Below are positions 53,395 through 61,260 of a DNA stretch of 64,000 nucleotides, piece by piece. Below the pieces are notes generated by a model, which was not told the DNA's origin, did not search any database, and saw nothing but the letters and a program-made list of their open reading frames with translations. A program made the position numbers and the translations under genes. Position 1 is the first letter of the stretch, and each line of letters opens with the position of its first letter. The stretch is from Chitinophaga varians (GTDB lineage Bacteria > Bacteroidota > Bacteroidia > Chitinophagales > Chitinophagaceae). The stretch is from the NCBI RefSeq assembly GCF_014529945.1, contig NZ_JACVFB010000008.1, positions 248,001-312,000 on the forward strand, read 5' to 3'.

Positions 53395-55515
53395 TCAGTC
53401 AACGGGCTCTTTCGGCTTTTCCTGTACTACCACCAGGTCGCTCAACTTCACGTTGATCGGAATATTACCCAGCTGTACAATACCGCGTTTGTCCCGGATT
53501 TCTATCAGGCGGCCCACCTGGCGATTGGTCAGGATTTTCACCTGATCACCTACCTGCACGTCACGGCCCACCTCTTCAAACTTGTCCTGCACTTTTTTAT
53601 TGTGCTTTTCGTTGATCTGTTTTTCCCTGCGACGGAACAGCAATATCTCTGCCTGTTTCATCACTTTCTCTTTATCATTGCTGTCGCCGGCACGTTTCCA
53701 CTCTACTACAATCTGCTTCAGCTTGCGTTCCATGTCTTTCAGATAAGCCAGGTCCGTTTCCTTGATCTGATTTTGCAGTTTCAGGAAAGTGATCTGCTGA
53801 TGTTTTTTCTCTTTATCTGCCAACATTTCATATTCCCGCTTCAGCTTCTCGTTTTCTTTCACCAGCTTCTGTAACTCTTTCTCTTTGCTTTCTACTTTCT
53901 GGAGATCTTGTTCCGCTTTGTTCAGCAGTTTATCCAGCTGGAAATGACCTTCGTCTACCAGTTTTTTGGCCCGGGCAATGAGTGCCGGGTTCAGGCCAAT
54001 CCTTTCAGCAATAGAAAAGGTATAGGAGCTGCCGGGTTTACCGATCATCAGTTTATACATGGGCATGAGGGTCTGTTCATTGAATCCCATAGCCCCGTTG
54101 ATGATGCCTTTTACCTTATTGGCCATCACTTTCAGGTTGAGGTAGTGGGTCGTCACCACGCCAAAAGCATGTTTCTTGGCCAGTTCCTCCATGATCACCT
54201 CTGCGAAAGCGCCACCCAGGTTAGGGTCAGAACCGCTACCCAGCTCGTCGATGAAGAACAGGGTCCTGCCATTGGCGGTCTCCATGAAATACTTCATATT
54301 CTTCAGGTGAGAGCTATAGGTACTCAGTTCAAATTCCAGCGACTGGGTATCCCCGATGTGGATCATCAGCTGTTTGAAGATGCCCAGCTGGGAAGACGGA
54401 TGCACCGGTACCAACAGGCCGGACTGCAGCATGAGCTGTATCAGGCCAATGGTTTTAAGCGTCACCGTTTTACCACCGGCATTAGGACCGCTGATCACCA
54501 GTATGTGCGCGTCTTTATCCAGACTGATGTTGACCGGTACAGTAGGCTTGCTGTTTTTGCGGTTATATAATAATAACAGCGGGTGGTAAGCCTGTACCAG
54601 GTGCAGCTGGGCGTGTGGCACCAGCGACGGGTAGTTACCGTCCATGTCCAGCGCCAGTTTGGCCTTCGCCCGGATAAAATCGTACATGCCCAGTATCTGG
54701 TGGTAGCCGTTGAGCAGCTCATTATAACCGCTCAGGGAGCCTGTCAGCGCCTTCAGGATGCGGTATACTTCCCGGCCTTCCTCTCTTTCGAGCGACTGGA
54801 TATCGTTATTCAGTTCGATCGTTTCTTCGGGCTCGAGGAAAGCGGTTTTGCGGGTATCGGACTCGCCATGGATGATACCCTTGATCATACGTTTGTTTTC
54901 GGCGTAGATGGCCACCACCCTTCTGCCGTTGAGGAAAGCCTCTTCCTGGTCGGCCAGGTAGTTCAGCTTCTGCAGCTTCTGGAGGATACGCTCAAATACG
55001 CGGCGTAGTTCTGTTCTTTTACGGAACAGGGAGATACGGATCCTGGCCAGTTCAGGGGAAGCGTTGTCGCGCACCTGCCCGGTTTCATCCAGCACTTCAT
55101 CAATCAGTGCCGTGATCTTTTTCTCATAATAAGTGTCCTTGATCACATCATACAGGCCACCATACTGAATACGGCGGTCGTGGTCAAAAAACCGGACGAT
55201 GCTGTGCATGCTCTCCGCCAGTTTGCGGATGGACATCGCCTGATCACCGGTCAATACGGCGCCCTGGATAGACAGCAACCTTAACTCGGTATGCAGGTTC
55301 AGGACGTGATCATTGGGGAAATGCTCCTGCAACAGAATCAGCTGTTTGTATTCATGCGCCTGTTGCAGGGCGGCTTTTACGTAGTCTATATGCGTGTGCA
55401 AACGAAGATCAATAGCCATTTGCGTGCCCAGTTCCGTTTTACAGTGGTCCTGGAGCAATGCCTGTATTTTATCGAATTCCAACTGCACTAACGCAGACTC
55501 AGGAAAATATTTCAA
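53395..55515 (-). CDS. mutS2: MutS2-like ATPase, without a visible Smr domain
   Basis: 706 residues from a TTG start (complement of 55513-55515). The conserved beginning KYFPESALVQLEFDKIQALL supports this start. Walker A GPNAGGKTV is at about 340-348, the Walker B/signature region ends in TLFFIDELGSGSDP, and HYLNLKVMA follows. The middle and C-terminal part are a coiled coil (about 520-610) and a KOW-like strand (VGDQVKILTNRQVGRLIEI). The usual MutS2 C-terminal Smr nuclease domain is missing. MutS2 acts on recombination intermediates or on collided ribosomes. Confidence 0.9.
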   Translation of the reverse strand: MKYFPESALVQLEFDKIQALLQDHCKTELGTQMAIDLRLHTHIDYVKAALQQAHEYKQLILLQEHFPNDHVLNLHTELRLLSIQGAVLTGDQAMSIRKLAESMHSIVRFFDHDRRIQYGGLYDVIKDTYYEKKITALIDEVLDETGQVRDNASPELARIRISLFRKRTELRRVFERILQKLQKLNYLADQEEAFLNGRRVVAIYAENKRMIKGIIHGESDTRKTAFLEPEETIELNNDIQSLEREEGREVYRILKALTGSLSGYNELLNGYHQILGMYDFIRAKAKLALDMDGNYPSLVPHAQLHLVQAYHPLLLLYNRKNSKPTVPVNISLDKDAHILVISGPNAGGKTVTLKTIGLIQLMLQSGLLVPVHPSSQLGIFKQLMIHIGDTQSLEFELSTYSSHLKNMKYFMETANGRTLFFIDELGSGSDPNLGGAFAEVIMEELAKKHAFGVVTTHYLNLKVMANKVKGIINGAMGFNEQTLMPMYKLMIGKPGSSYTFSIAERIGLNPALIARAKKLVDEGHFQLDKLLNKAEQDLQKVESKEKELQKLVKENEKLKREYEMLADKEKKHQQITFLKLQNQIKETDLAYLKDMERKLKQIVVEWKRAGDSNDKEKVMKQAEILLFRRREKQINEKHNKKVQDKFEEVGRDVQVGDQVKILTNRQVGRLIEIRDKRGIVQLGNIPINVKLSDLVVVQEKPKEPVD

Positions 55516-55972
55516 GTGATAATATATTTAATTGAACGGCATAAACTTACAACAACAGAAGTATGCTGCCGGTTAAAACGAATGTGCTGCGGCTTTACGC
55601 CGGAGCCAATAAATAAACATATATGCTGCTACACTAAGCGCTGTAGCTGCCTGGGAAGAAGTATGCTGGGAAATAAATTAATTCTTTCTCATCGGCTTGT
55701 CATTGTACTATCAATAGTATCCGGTTGCCCGGTGTTTCTATCTATATTGCTGCTGCTGCTGACTACTTTTTTGAGGGCTTTCAGGCCCTTAATGGGTTCC
55801 TTCTGGCTAAAAAAGAATGTTAAAGTTACTAACTTGTCGCTTAACCTGCATCATTTTTTACGTAAATTATTATTGACACAGGGGATGCAAAAATAAGTAA
55901 ACACCCTGAAATACCGCTACAGTGCTGTATTTTACATATGTTAAAAAGACAGCATTTTTAAATAAATATTTT
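55516..55972. other. 457-nt region without a supported gene
   Basis: Between the divergent MutS2 and MsrA genes. AT-rich near both ends, with a poly-TGC stretch at 55748-55759 and a short hairpin AGGGCTTTCAGGCCCT near 55774. The open frame at 55516-55896 on the plus strand lacks family features and starts at the MutS2 start, so it is not called. Presumably holds the promoters of both flanking genes; none was clearly identified. Confidence 0.5.
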
Positions 55973-56617
55973 ATGCGAAAATACTCAATATTCATCTTTT
56001 TCGTAACATTGGCCTTGTTCGCCTGTGCGCAGAACAAAAAAGAAAAAGTTCCCGGAGATATGGAAATACCCAATAATACACATGTAGAAAAAGCCACTTT
56101 CGGAGGCGGCTGCTTCTGGTGTACAGAAGCCCAGTTTCAATACCTCGATGGGGTACTCAAAGTGGAATCCGGCTATGCCGGCGGCACGGTGGCCAATCCC
56201 ACCTACGAACAGGTTTGTGAAGGTAACACCGGCCACGCTGAAGTTATCCAGGTCACCTACGACCCGGCCAAAATCAGTTACGATGAACTACTACAGGCCT
56301 TTTGGGAAAGCCACGATCCCACCCAGCTTAACCGCCAGGGCAACGACGTAGGTACCCAATACCGGTCCGTTATCTTCTACCATACGCCCGAGCAAAAGGA
56401 AAAAGCGGAGTTCTATAAGAAAAAGCTGCAGGACGCCGGCGCGTATGATAAGCCTATCGTGACAGAAATTGCCCCGATGACCACCTTCTATAAAGCCGAA
56501 GATTACCATCAGAACTATTACAATCAGAACGGACGGCAGCCCTACTGCACCTTCGTCATCAAACCTAAACTGGAGAAATTCAAAAAGGTGTTTAAAGACC
56601 ACCTGAAGAAACAATAA
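55973..56617 (+). CDS. msrA: Peptide methionine sulfoxide reductase MsrA (lipoprotein)
   Basis: 214 residues. Lipoprotein signal with FACAQ (Cys at about 18), then GGGCFWC (46-50), catalytic Cys47, and FGGGCFWCTEAQFQYLDGV as the family core. GYAGG and YHQNYYNQN complete the fold. Reduces methionine-S-sulfoxide in proteins; the lipobox suggests an envelope-anchored form. A strong terminator follows. Confidence 0.95.
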   Translation: MRKYSIFIFFVTLALFACAQNKKEKVPGDMEIPNNTHVEKATFGGGCFWCTEAQFQYLDGVLKVESGYAGGTVANPTYEQVCEGNTGHAEVIQVTYDPAKISYDELLQAFWESHDPTQLNRQGNDVGTQYRSVIFYHTPEQKEKAEFYKKKLQDAGAYDKPIVTEIAPMTTFYKAEDYHQNYYNQNGRQPYCTFVIKPKLEKFKKVFKDHLKKQ

Positions 56618-56636
56618 TCCGTAAAGGATACGCTAA

Positions 56637-56681
56637 AAGACAACAAGCCGGATCAAAAGATCGGCCTGTTGTCTTTTTTTT
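56637..56681 (+). terminator. Intrinsic terminator after msrA
   Basis: A long stem (GACAACA with TGTTGTC plus the adjoining GCCG/CGGC) with a loop of about 12 nt and a run of eight T. Textbook terminator. Confidence 0.88.
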
Positions 56682-56688
56682 GCCCCAT

Positions 56689-56714
56689 AAACCCAGGGCT
56701 TCAGCCCCGGGTTT
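56689..56714. repeat. REP-like palindrome, copy 3
   Basis: 12-nt arms 56689-56700 and 56703-56714 with one A-C mismatch, 2-nt centre. The reverse strand core reads GGGGCTGAAGCCC, close to the copies at 12407 and 29353. It lies directly after the msrA terminator. Confidence 0.62.
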
Positions 56715-56872
56715 CGTGGATAGGTCCGCATTCTCCCTTTCATACAGCAGTCGCCGCTATAGCAACCTCCTTATCATTTATCCCGCTTTACCCCTTGCTT
56801 TTAGGAAGGCACACACCTTTCTACCCCCAATTCGTAATTTTTCCTTATTTTAAGGAATCCTAAAAACTATTA

Positions 56873-57298
56873 ATGACATCAATTCCACCAACTATCTGCC
56901 CCTACTGCGGCAGCAAAGAGCTGATTCGCACTGTTCCCGAAAAAGATCCATTTAATGTAATGGTCATCTGCCATAGCTGCCAGCGGGTGATTACTCCTGA
57001 ACACGACGGCACTCCCGGCAAAACTACCACCGCTGTACGCACGATCGCCGAAAAGGCCATCCAGATATGCCTCAGCGCCGGTAAGCTACATGGCATCAAA
57101 TACTATTACACAGAGGTCAACAAACTGCCAGACACCAAAACTACCCTTCAACAGTCCAAAGATACCGTGGAGGCCCTCCTGCAGGCACGTGGACTGACCA
57201 GCGCCGTCAGGAAGCCCAGCCGCAACGGTTGTGTTATTGCGTTGATTATCATTCTGTTGATCATCGCCAGTATCATCTATTTCTTTACCCGGCGATAG
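56873..57298 (+). CDS. Zinc-ribbon membrane protein, L7/L12-C-terminal-like
   Basis: 141 residues. A zinc ribbon at the N-terminus uses two Cys pairs (CPYCG and CHSCQ, about residues 9-36). A middle segment (about 55-105) faintly resembles the ribosomal L7/L12 C-terminal fold (GIKYYYTEVNKLPDTKTTLQ then QSKDTVEALLQ). The C-terminus is one transmembrane helix (120-137). Role unknown; the fold comparison is a weak inference. Confidence 0.65.
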   Translation: MTSIPPTICPYCGSKELIRTVPEKDPFNVMVICHSCQRVITPEHDGTPGKTTTAVRTIAEKAIQICLSAGKLHGIKYYYTEVNKLPDTKTTLQQSKDTVEALLQARGLTSAVRKPSRNGCVIALIIILLIIASIIYFFTRR

Positions 57299-57347
57299 CC
57301 GCCACCCTGCCCGTCAGGATAAATTTTTCCTTTCCCATCGTTTGGTG

Positions 57348-57378
57348 TACCTTTGTACTGTAATAAATAGAATTACAG
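57348..57378 (+). promoter_or_regulatory. Rrf2 promoter and operator
   Basis: TACCTTTG at 57348-57355 fits a -7 element. Directly downstream CTGTAAT (57358-57364) and ATTACAG (57372-57378) form a perfect inverted repeat with a 7-nt spacer that covers the expected transcription start and ends 1 nt before the Rrf2 start. Autoregulation is inferred. Confidence 0.6.
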
Positions 57379-57379
57379 A

Positions 57380-57787
57380 ATGAATAATGCCCGGTTTCCC
57401 ATATCCTTACACATACTGACGCTCCTGGCGAGGGAAAGCGGGACATTACTGTCGTCCGACTACATCGCCGGTAGTATCAACATCAATCCGGTACTCGTCA
57501 GAAAGGAAATCAGCAACCTGCGCAACCACGGCATGATAGAAAGCAAAGAAGGTAAGAACGGAGGCGCCACGCTCGCCAAACCCGCGGGCACCATCCTGCT
57601 GTCAGATATTTATCATGCGGTACAGCAAACCTCCCTGCTGGGCAACAGCCGTAACCATCCCAACCCGGACTGCGCGGTAGGCAAACAGATCAATCAGCAC
57701 CTCGACGACCTGTACAAAGACATTGAAGGGGCTTTACTACGGAAACTGGAACATATGACGCTGGCGGATTTCGCCAACAAATTTTGA
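57380..57787 (+). CDS. Rrf2-family transcriptional regulator (YwnA-like)
   Basis: 135 residues. N-terminal winged helix with SDYIAGSININPVLVRKEISNL and the GKNGGATLAKP wing. It has only one Cys (PDCAVGKQI) and so lacks the three-Cys cluster of iron-sulfur Rrf2 proteins; the single-Cys layout suits the YwnA-like group of redox-responsive regulators. A neighbouring YgiD-type dioxygenase gene in the same direction is the probable target. Confidence 0.88.
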   Translation: MNNARFPISLHILTLLARESGTLLSSDYIAGSININPVLVRKEISNLRNHGMIESKEGKNGGATLAKPAGTILLSDIYHAVQQTSLLGNSRNHPNPDCAVGKQINQHLDDLYKDIEGALLRKLEHMTLADFANKF

Positions 57788-57813
57788 TATTTTGTCATTT
57801 TGATATTTTGTCA
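57782..57813. repeat. Perfect 16-bp tandem duplication at the Rrf2 stop
   Basis: The unit TTTTGATATTTTGTCA occurs twice (57782-57797 and 57798-57813). The first copy contains the Rrf2 TGA stop codon. AT-rich, no gene in it. Confidence 0.75.
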
Positions 57814-57855
57814 TTTTCCGGCTTCCCTGACAAAACAGTGCTCACTAAAAGCACC

Positions 57856-57887
57856 AACTAAATAATCAAATAACTAAATAACCAAAT
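57856..57887. repeat. Near-perfect 16-bp tandem duplication at the ygiD start
   Basis: AACTAAATAATCAAAT (57856-57871) and AACTAAATAACCAAAT (57872-57887) differ by one base; the second copy includes AT of the YgiD start codon. Different sequence from the duplication at 57782, but the same unit length. Confidence 0.7.
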
Positions 57888-58710
57888 GGATTTACAGGGT
57901 TTTCATCATATTACCAGCGACCTGAAAACCGCTGACAAAGCAATGCCCGTTATGTTTATCGGGCACGGTAACCCGATGAACGGCATCAGCGACAACGCTT
58001 TCACCCGGGCACTCACGCAAATGGGGCAACAAATTCCGGATAAACCACGCGCCATCCTGGTGATCTCCGCCCATTGGCTGACCAAAGGCACACACGTACT
58101 GGTAGCGCCACAACCACAAACGATCCATGATTTCGGCGGCTTCCCGGAAGCGCTGTACGAAGTGCAATACCCTGCTCCCGGCGCTCCTGCCATAGCCCGC
58201 GAAACAAAAGACCTCATCACCGCTACCAAAGTTGTGGAAGATGATCACTGGGGCCTAGATCACGGTGCCTGGACTGTGCTCAAACACATGTATCCACTGG
58301 CGGACATCCCGGTTTATCAGTTAAGCATCGACTATCACCAGCCACCGGAATATCATTTTAAACTGGCAGCAGCACTACAGGCCCTCCGCCACAAAGGAGT
58401 GCTCATCATGGGCAGCGGTAACATCGTCCACAACCTGCGCCAGATCGTATTCACCGACAACGCCAAACCATTCGACTGGGCCATCTCCTTCGATCATCTC
58501 GTAAAAGAAAAACTGGAACAAAAGGCATTCAACGACCTGATCAACTACCACACCCTGGGAACGGCAGCACAGTTGTCTATTCCAACGAACGACCACTACC
58601 TCCCGATGCTGTATACGCTCGGACTGGTCAATAAAAACGAAGAAATTCAATTTACCTACGAAGAAATTCAGAACGGCAGCATCAGCATGCGCTGCTTCCG
58701 GACGGCATAA
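57886..58710 (+). CDS. ygiD: YgiD-like extradiol dioxygenase (4,5-DOPA type)
   Basis: 274 residues. The metal-binding His set of LigB-type dioxygenases is seen: HGNP near residue 27 (FIGHGNPM), SAHW near 62, SGNIVHNL near 182 and NDHYLP near 232. The enzyme group opens catecholic rings (DOPA to betalamic-type products) using zinc or iron. Cytoplasmic. The stop abuts that of the convergent permease gene with no spacer. Probably controlled by the Rrf2 regulator upstream. Confidence 0.93.
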   Translation: MDLQGFHHITSDLKTADKAMPVMFIGHGNPMNGISDNAFTRALTQMGQQIPDKPRAILVISAHWLTKGTHVLVAPQPQTIHDFGGFPEALYEVQYPAPGAPAIARETKDLITATKVVEDDHWGLDHGAWTVLKHMYPLADIPVYQLSIDYHQPPEYHFKLAAALQALRHKGVLIMGSGNIVHNLRQIVFTDNAKPFDWAISFDHLVKEKLEQKAFNDLINYHTLGTAAQLSIPTNDHYLPMLYTLGLVNKNEEIQFTYEEIQNGSISMRCFRTA

Positions 58711-61107
58711 TCAGTCGGCCCGCAGGCTCTTCACCGGATTGGCCATAGCCGCACGCAGCGCATGGTAGCTGACCGTCAGCAGCGCCACTATGGTAACGCC
58801 CACGCCTGTCAGCACAAACACCCATATACTGATACCGGTACGGTAAGCGAAGCTCTGCAGCCAGCGGTCCATGATCCACCAGGATAACGGGAACGCCAGT
58901 ACGGCAGCTATCAGCACCAGCCGCAGGAAATCCTGCGACAACATCTTTACGATGCTGCCTGCTGAAGCTCCCAGCGTCTTGCGTACGCCTATCTCCCGTG
59001 TACGTTGCACCGCCATAAACGCCGCCAGACCAAAGAGGCCCAGGCAGGCAATGAACAGCGCCAGCACAGTAAACAAGAGAAATATTTTCTCCTGCTGCTG
59101 CTCTCCGACATACTGCTTTGCAAAATTATCATCGAGAAACTGGTAGCTGAACGGATGGGCGGCATCAAAATGCTGATACACCTTTTCAATATGCGCCAAC
59201 GCCGCAGGGATATTTTGGGGACTAACCCGCACGTACATATTATCTTCCATTTCCGGGAAAGGCGCCATCTGCATCACCAGCGGGGCTATTTTATGTTGCA
59301 GTGAATAGGTATGAAAATCCCGCACCACACCGGTGATAATGCGTTCCGCCCGGGTGCCTTTATTATCTATCTTAAATTGTATCCGCTTGCCAATCGGATC
59401 TTTCAGCTGAAAATTTTTCACCAGTGTTTCATTCACCAGTACTGCATGAAAACGATCAGCTTCGCCGGTATCGGAGAAATTGCGGCCCTGCTGCAAAGTG
59501 ATGCCCATCGTTTTCAGGAAATTGGCGTCTACCATGAGGCTTTGCGCGAGTATCGACGATTGCGAAATACTACCCCCCTGCTCCACAAAATAACCAGTGG
59601 TACCCAGATCATTCCGCCCTATCGGGTTGCTGACCGCAGATGCCTCCAGTATCAATGGATTGCCCAGCAGCTGCTGTCTTATGGCGGGAATATTTTTCCG
59701 CGCCTGCACGTCACTGATATGAAAAGACAACAACTGCTCTCTGTTAAAGCCCAGATTGGTGTGCATCACATATTGCAGTTGATCATAAGCAATCAGCGTG
59801 CTGGCCGTCAGTACAATAGCGATCATAAACTGGAAAGTGACCAGTCCCTTGCGGAAACCGGCATGACTGCTGCCGCTCAACCGCCCCTTCAGCGCACTGA
59901 TCACGCGGAAACCGGACATGAACACGGCCGGATAAATACCGGCCATCAACCCGGCGAAAGCCACCAACAGGAAAATAGCACCAATAGTACGGACTACGCC
60001 AAACTGCCACAACTCCAACTGACGGTGCGCGAAACCATTGAAATACGGTAACGCCACTACGACCAGCCCAAAGGCTACCACAGCGGATACCAGGGTAAGC
60101 AGCAAAGACTCTGCGAGAAACATACTGGCTATTTCCTCCCTGCCTGACCCCAGCGTTTTGCGCACGCCCACTTCTTTCACACGACCTACGGCACGAGCGG
60201 TGGCCAGGTTCATATAGTTGATACAGGCAATGACCAATATCAGCAATCCCACAAACAGGAACACATATACGTAGAGTACATTACCATTCGGTCCCATCTC
60301 ATAGCCCAGGTGTGAATGCAGGTGAATGGAAGGCAGCGGTTGTAACGTCATACGATACTCCACTTCTCCCATATGAGGTTTTACATATCGCTCTCCGAAC
60401 TGTGGCAGCTTGGCTTCCAGCGCTTTGGCATCTACGCCTTTGCGTAATAACAGGTACGTATATACGTCGAAATTCTGCCAGCCGTCTGCATTATAATTAG
60501 CCGGCATTACCCGTAGCGCGCTGAAAGACATATGTGTATTGGCCGGTACATCTTCCATGATCCCGGTCACCTGAAATACAAAAGCGCTGTCTTCTGTACG
60601 GACCATTTTTCCCATGGCAGTCATCGGGTCACCAAACATTTTCTTTGCCAGCGACCGGGTAAGTACCAGTCCATTAGGCTGTGTGAGACATGCCGCCGCA
60701 TCGCCCTCCAGCAGCGGAAAAGGTAACACCTTCAAAAAAGTGCTGTCAACCAAAAAGATGTCTCCCACCTCCATTTTTTTGCTGTTGTATTCCAACAGGC
60801 TGCCACCGTCGGTTAATACCCGCGTCACTTCTTCTATTTCCGGATAGTCTCTTTTTAACAGAGAGGCAAAAGGAGCCGATGTGGTAGCTACATTGAGCCG
60901 GCCACCGGCCCAGGCAGCATCATTTACTGTGCGGTATACACGATCTTTATTGGGGAAAAAATTTTCATAGCTGGTCTCTCCCAGCACATATAAAAGCAAC
61001 AGCCAGCAGGTAGCCAGGCCAATGGCCAGTCCGGCAATATTGATCAGCGTGTAATACTTGTACCTGGACAGATTACGCCAGGCTATCAACAGATAATTCC
61101 GGAACAT
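58711..61107 (-). CDS. FtsX/MacB-type ABC transporter permease
   Basis: 798 residues from the ATG complementary to 61105-61107. The N-terminus (FRNYLLIAWRNLSRYKYYTLINIAGLAIG) is the MacB periplasmic-core leader; two FtsX segments follow (about 280-410 and 670-790), each with RAVGRVKEVGVRKTLGS or RTREIGVRKTLGAS. No ATPase gene is adjacent, as is common for this Bacteroidota group. Likely role: export or mechanotransmission of a lipid or peptide; unknown. Confidence 0.92.
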   Translation of the reverse strand: MFRNYLLIAWRNLSRYKYYTLINIAGLAIGLATCWLLLLYVLGETSYENFFPNKDRVYRTVNDAAWAGGRLNVATTSAPFASLLKRDYPEIEEVTRVLTDGGSLLEYNSKKMEVGDIFLVDSTFLKVLPFPLLEGDAAACLTQPNGLVLTRSLAKKMFGDPMTAMGKMVRTEDSAFVFQVTGIMEDVPANTHMSFSALRVMPANYNADGWQNFDVYTYLLLRKGVDAKALEAKLPQFGERYVKPHMGEVEYRMTLQPLPSIHLHSHLGYEMGPNGNVLYVYVFLFVGLLILVIACINYMNLATARAVGRVKEVGVRKTLGSGREEIASMFLAESLLLTLVSAVVAFGLVVVALPYFNGFAHRQLELWQFGVVRTIGAIFLLVAFAGLMAGIYPAVFMSGFRVISALKGRLSGSSHAGFRKGLVTFQFMIAIVLTASTLIAYDQLQYVMHTNLGFNREQLLSFHISDVQARKNIPAIRQQLLGNPLILEASAVSNPIGRNDLGTTGYFVEQGGSISQSSILAQSLMVDANFLKTMGITLQQGRNFSDTGEADRFHAVLVNETLVKNFQLKDPIGKRIQFKIDNKGTRAERIITGVVRDFHTYSLQHKIAPLVMQMAPFPEMEDNMYVRVSPQNIPAALAHIEKVYQHFDAAHPFSYQFLDDNFAKQYVGEQQQEKIFLLFTVLALFIACLGLFGLAAFMAVQRTREIGVRKTLGASAGSIVKMLSQDFLRLVLIAAVLAFPLSWWIMDRWLQSFAYRTGISIWVFVLTGVGVTIVALLTVSYHALRAAMANPVKSLRAD

Positions 61108-61189
61108 GTGATTACAGTTTAGGGTGACACCTCCCACTACTTCCTCCTCACGTGACCAGGGCTGTCAAAAGTATGCCACGCGGCCCCGG

Positions 61190-61236
61190 CTATAAAAAGA
61201 AAGGACATATGTATAATAATAAATATACACATGTCC
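61190..61236 (-). terminator. Terminator of the helicase gene
   Basis: 13-nt arms (61203-61215 with 61224-61236, one mismatch) around an 8-nt loop; the minus strand then reads T-rich (complement of 61190-61202). It lies 24 bp past the helicase stop. Confidence 0.7.
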
Positions 61237-61260
61237 GTTTCCGATACACTGATTGTTCGT

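Noticed and set aside
55774..55789. GGGCTTTCAGGCCC hairpin as a fourth REP-like copy
   Set aside because: It has two extra bases in the centre and weaker arms than the other three, so it is not counted as a copy.
55516..55896. 126-residue plus-strand open frame before msrA
   Set aside because: Starts at the MutS2 start, has clustered Cys and Leu residues without a family pattern, and no promoter was seen. It overlaps the expected divergent control region.
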